Shown here: piece after piece, positions 5,885-5,972 of the stretch
Position numbering within the stretch: position 1 is the first letter of the stretch
Layout of the letters: every line of letters starts with the position of its first letter
Source: an uncultured Bacilli bacterium
Lineage (GTDB): Bacteria > Bacillota_I > Bacilli_A > RF39 > UBA660
DNA: 5,972 nt
Reading direction: 5' to 3'
Assembly (NCBI GenBank): GCA_948479395.1
Contig: CAOLUI010000049.1
Coordinates: forward strand, 1-5,972
Position numbers and translations under genes: made by a program
The notes under the pieces: generated by a model
The model's input: the letters and a program-made list of their open reading frames with translations, nothing else
Told to the model about the DNA's origin: nothing
Database searches by the model: none

Positions 5885-5890
5885 TATAAT
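5882..5890 (+). promoter_or_regulatory. Extended -10 promoter for the gene starting at 5917
   Basis: TGTTATAAT (5882-5890) is a perfect extended -10. No good -35 is seen 17 bases upstream (ACTATT at 5862-5867). Transcription would start near 5897, about 20 bases before the ATG, and retain the AAAGAGGG ribosome binding site. Confidence 0.55.
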
Positions 5891-5916
5891 CTAAATAATA
5901 GAAAGAGGGAAACAAA

Positions 5917-5972
5917 ATGAAATTAAAAAGTTTTAAAAAGAATAAAAAACTAAAGAATACCCTCCTAACCCT
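5917..5972 (+). CDS. Start of an unidentified gene, 3' end outside the window
   Basis: Only 18 complete codons are visible: a strongly basic start (MKLKSFKKNKKLKN) turning to Thr-Leu-Leu-Thr at the window edge. The basic stretch followed by the first hydrophobic residues would suit a signal peptide or membrane anchor, but too little is seen to name a family. The start is well supported by AAAGAGGG (5902-5909), seven bases before the ATG, and by the extended -10 promoter upstream. It is divergent from sigK across about 100 bases of nearly pure A+T. Confidence 0.65.
   Translation, partial: MKLKSFKKNKKLKNTLLT

Noticed and set aside
1..5972. UGA recoded as tryptophan, as in mycoplasmas
   Set aside because: All genes read full length with the standard code, Trp is TGG, and an in-frame TGA sits just before divIVA; no internal TGA needs reading through. 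No gene here uses TGA as its stop, so the evidence is only negative.
1..5972. Mobile element, CRISPR array, tRNA or rRNA gene
   Set aside because: No transposase or integrase motifs, spaced direct repeats, or tRNA/rRNA signatures were seen on either strand.

Overview
The window is very AT-rich DNA (roughly 70% A+T by eye) from a low-GC Gram-positive bacterium of the Bacilli/Firmicutes type. The main clues are a T-box leader, an intact SigK-type sporulation sigma factor, SepF and DivIVA division proteins, GGAGG-like ribosome binding sites and classical -35/-10 promoters. All Trp codons in the named genes are TGG and all seven visible stops are TAA or TAG, so nothing points to a recoded UGA. 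The first protein belongs to a secreted family that I associate, from memory, with uncultured gut Bacilli. The species cannot be fixed from the sequence.

Layout. Bases 1-1020 hold the C-terminal part of a large secreted or surface protein, cut by the window edge. Bases 1078-1824 encode a small exported protein of unknown function with its own extended -10 promoter and a TTG start. A promoter embedded in the end of that gene (1808-1836) drives glyS (1982-3364) through an unusually short T-box leader. glyS converges on a YjjG/YfnB-type HAD nucleotidase (3393-4112, minus strand), and the two share one perfect bidirectional terminator whose stem contains the HAD stop codon. From a divergent intergenic region, sepF (4240-4647) and divIVA (4683-5108) run rightward as a two-gene division operon. 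They converge on sigK (5120-5815, minus strand). At the right edge a new gene starts at 5917, divergent from sigK, and only 18 codons are visible.

Functional picture. This is ordinary chromosomal housekeeping sequence: glycine-tRNA charging under tRNA-sensing control, nucleotide clean-up, septum formation and pole marking, and late mother-cell sporulation control. I see no mobile element, CRISPR array, tRNA, rRNA or defence system. The most unusual element is the glyS leader. It has a textbook T-box/antiterminator core, but only about 65 nt between the predicted transcription start and the T-box, which is too little for a normal Stem I. It also lacks the usual downstream partner for a terminator. 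Instead, two mutually exclusive pairings are visible: one wraps the antiterminator, the other covers the start codon. Together they suggest a miniature T-box, possibly acting on translation.
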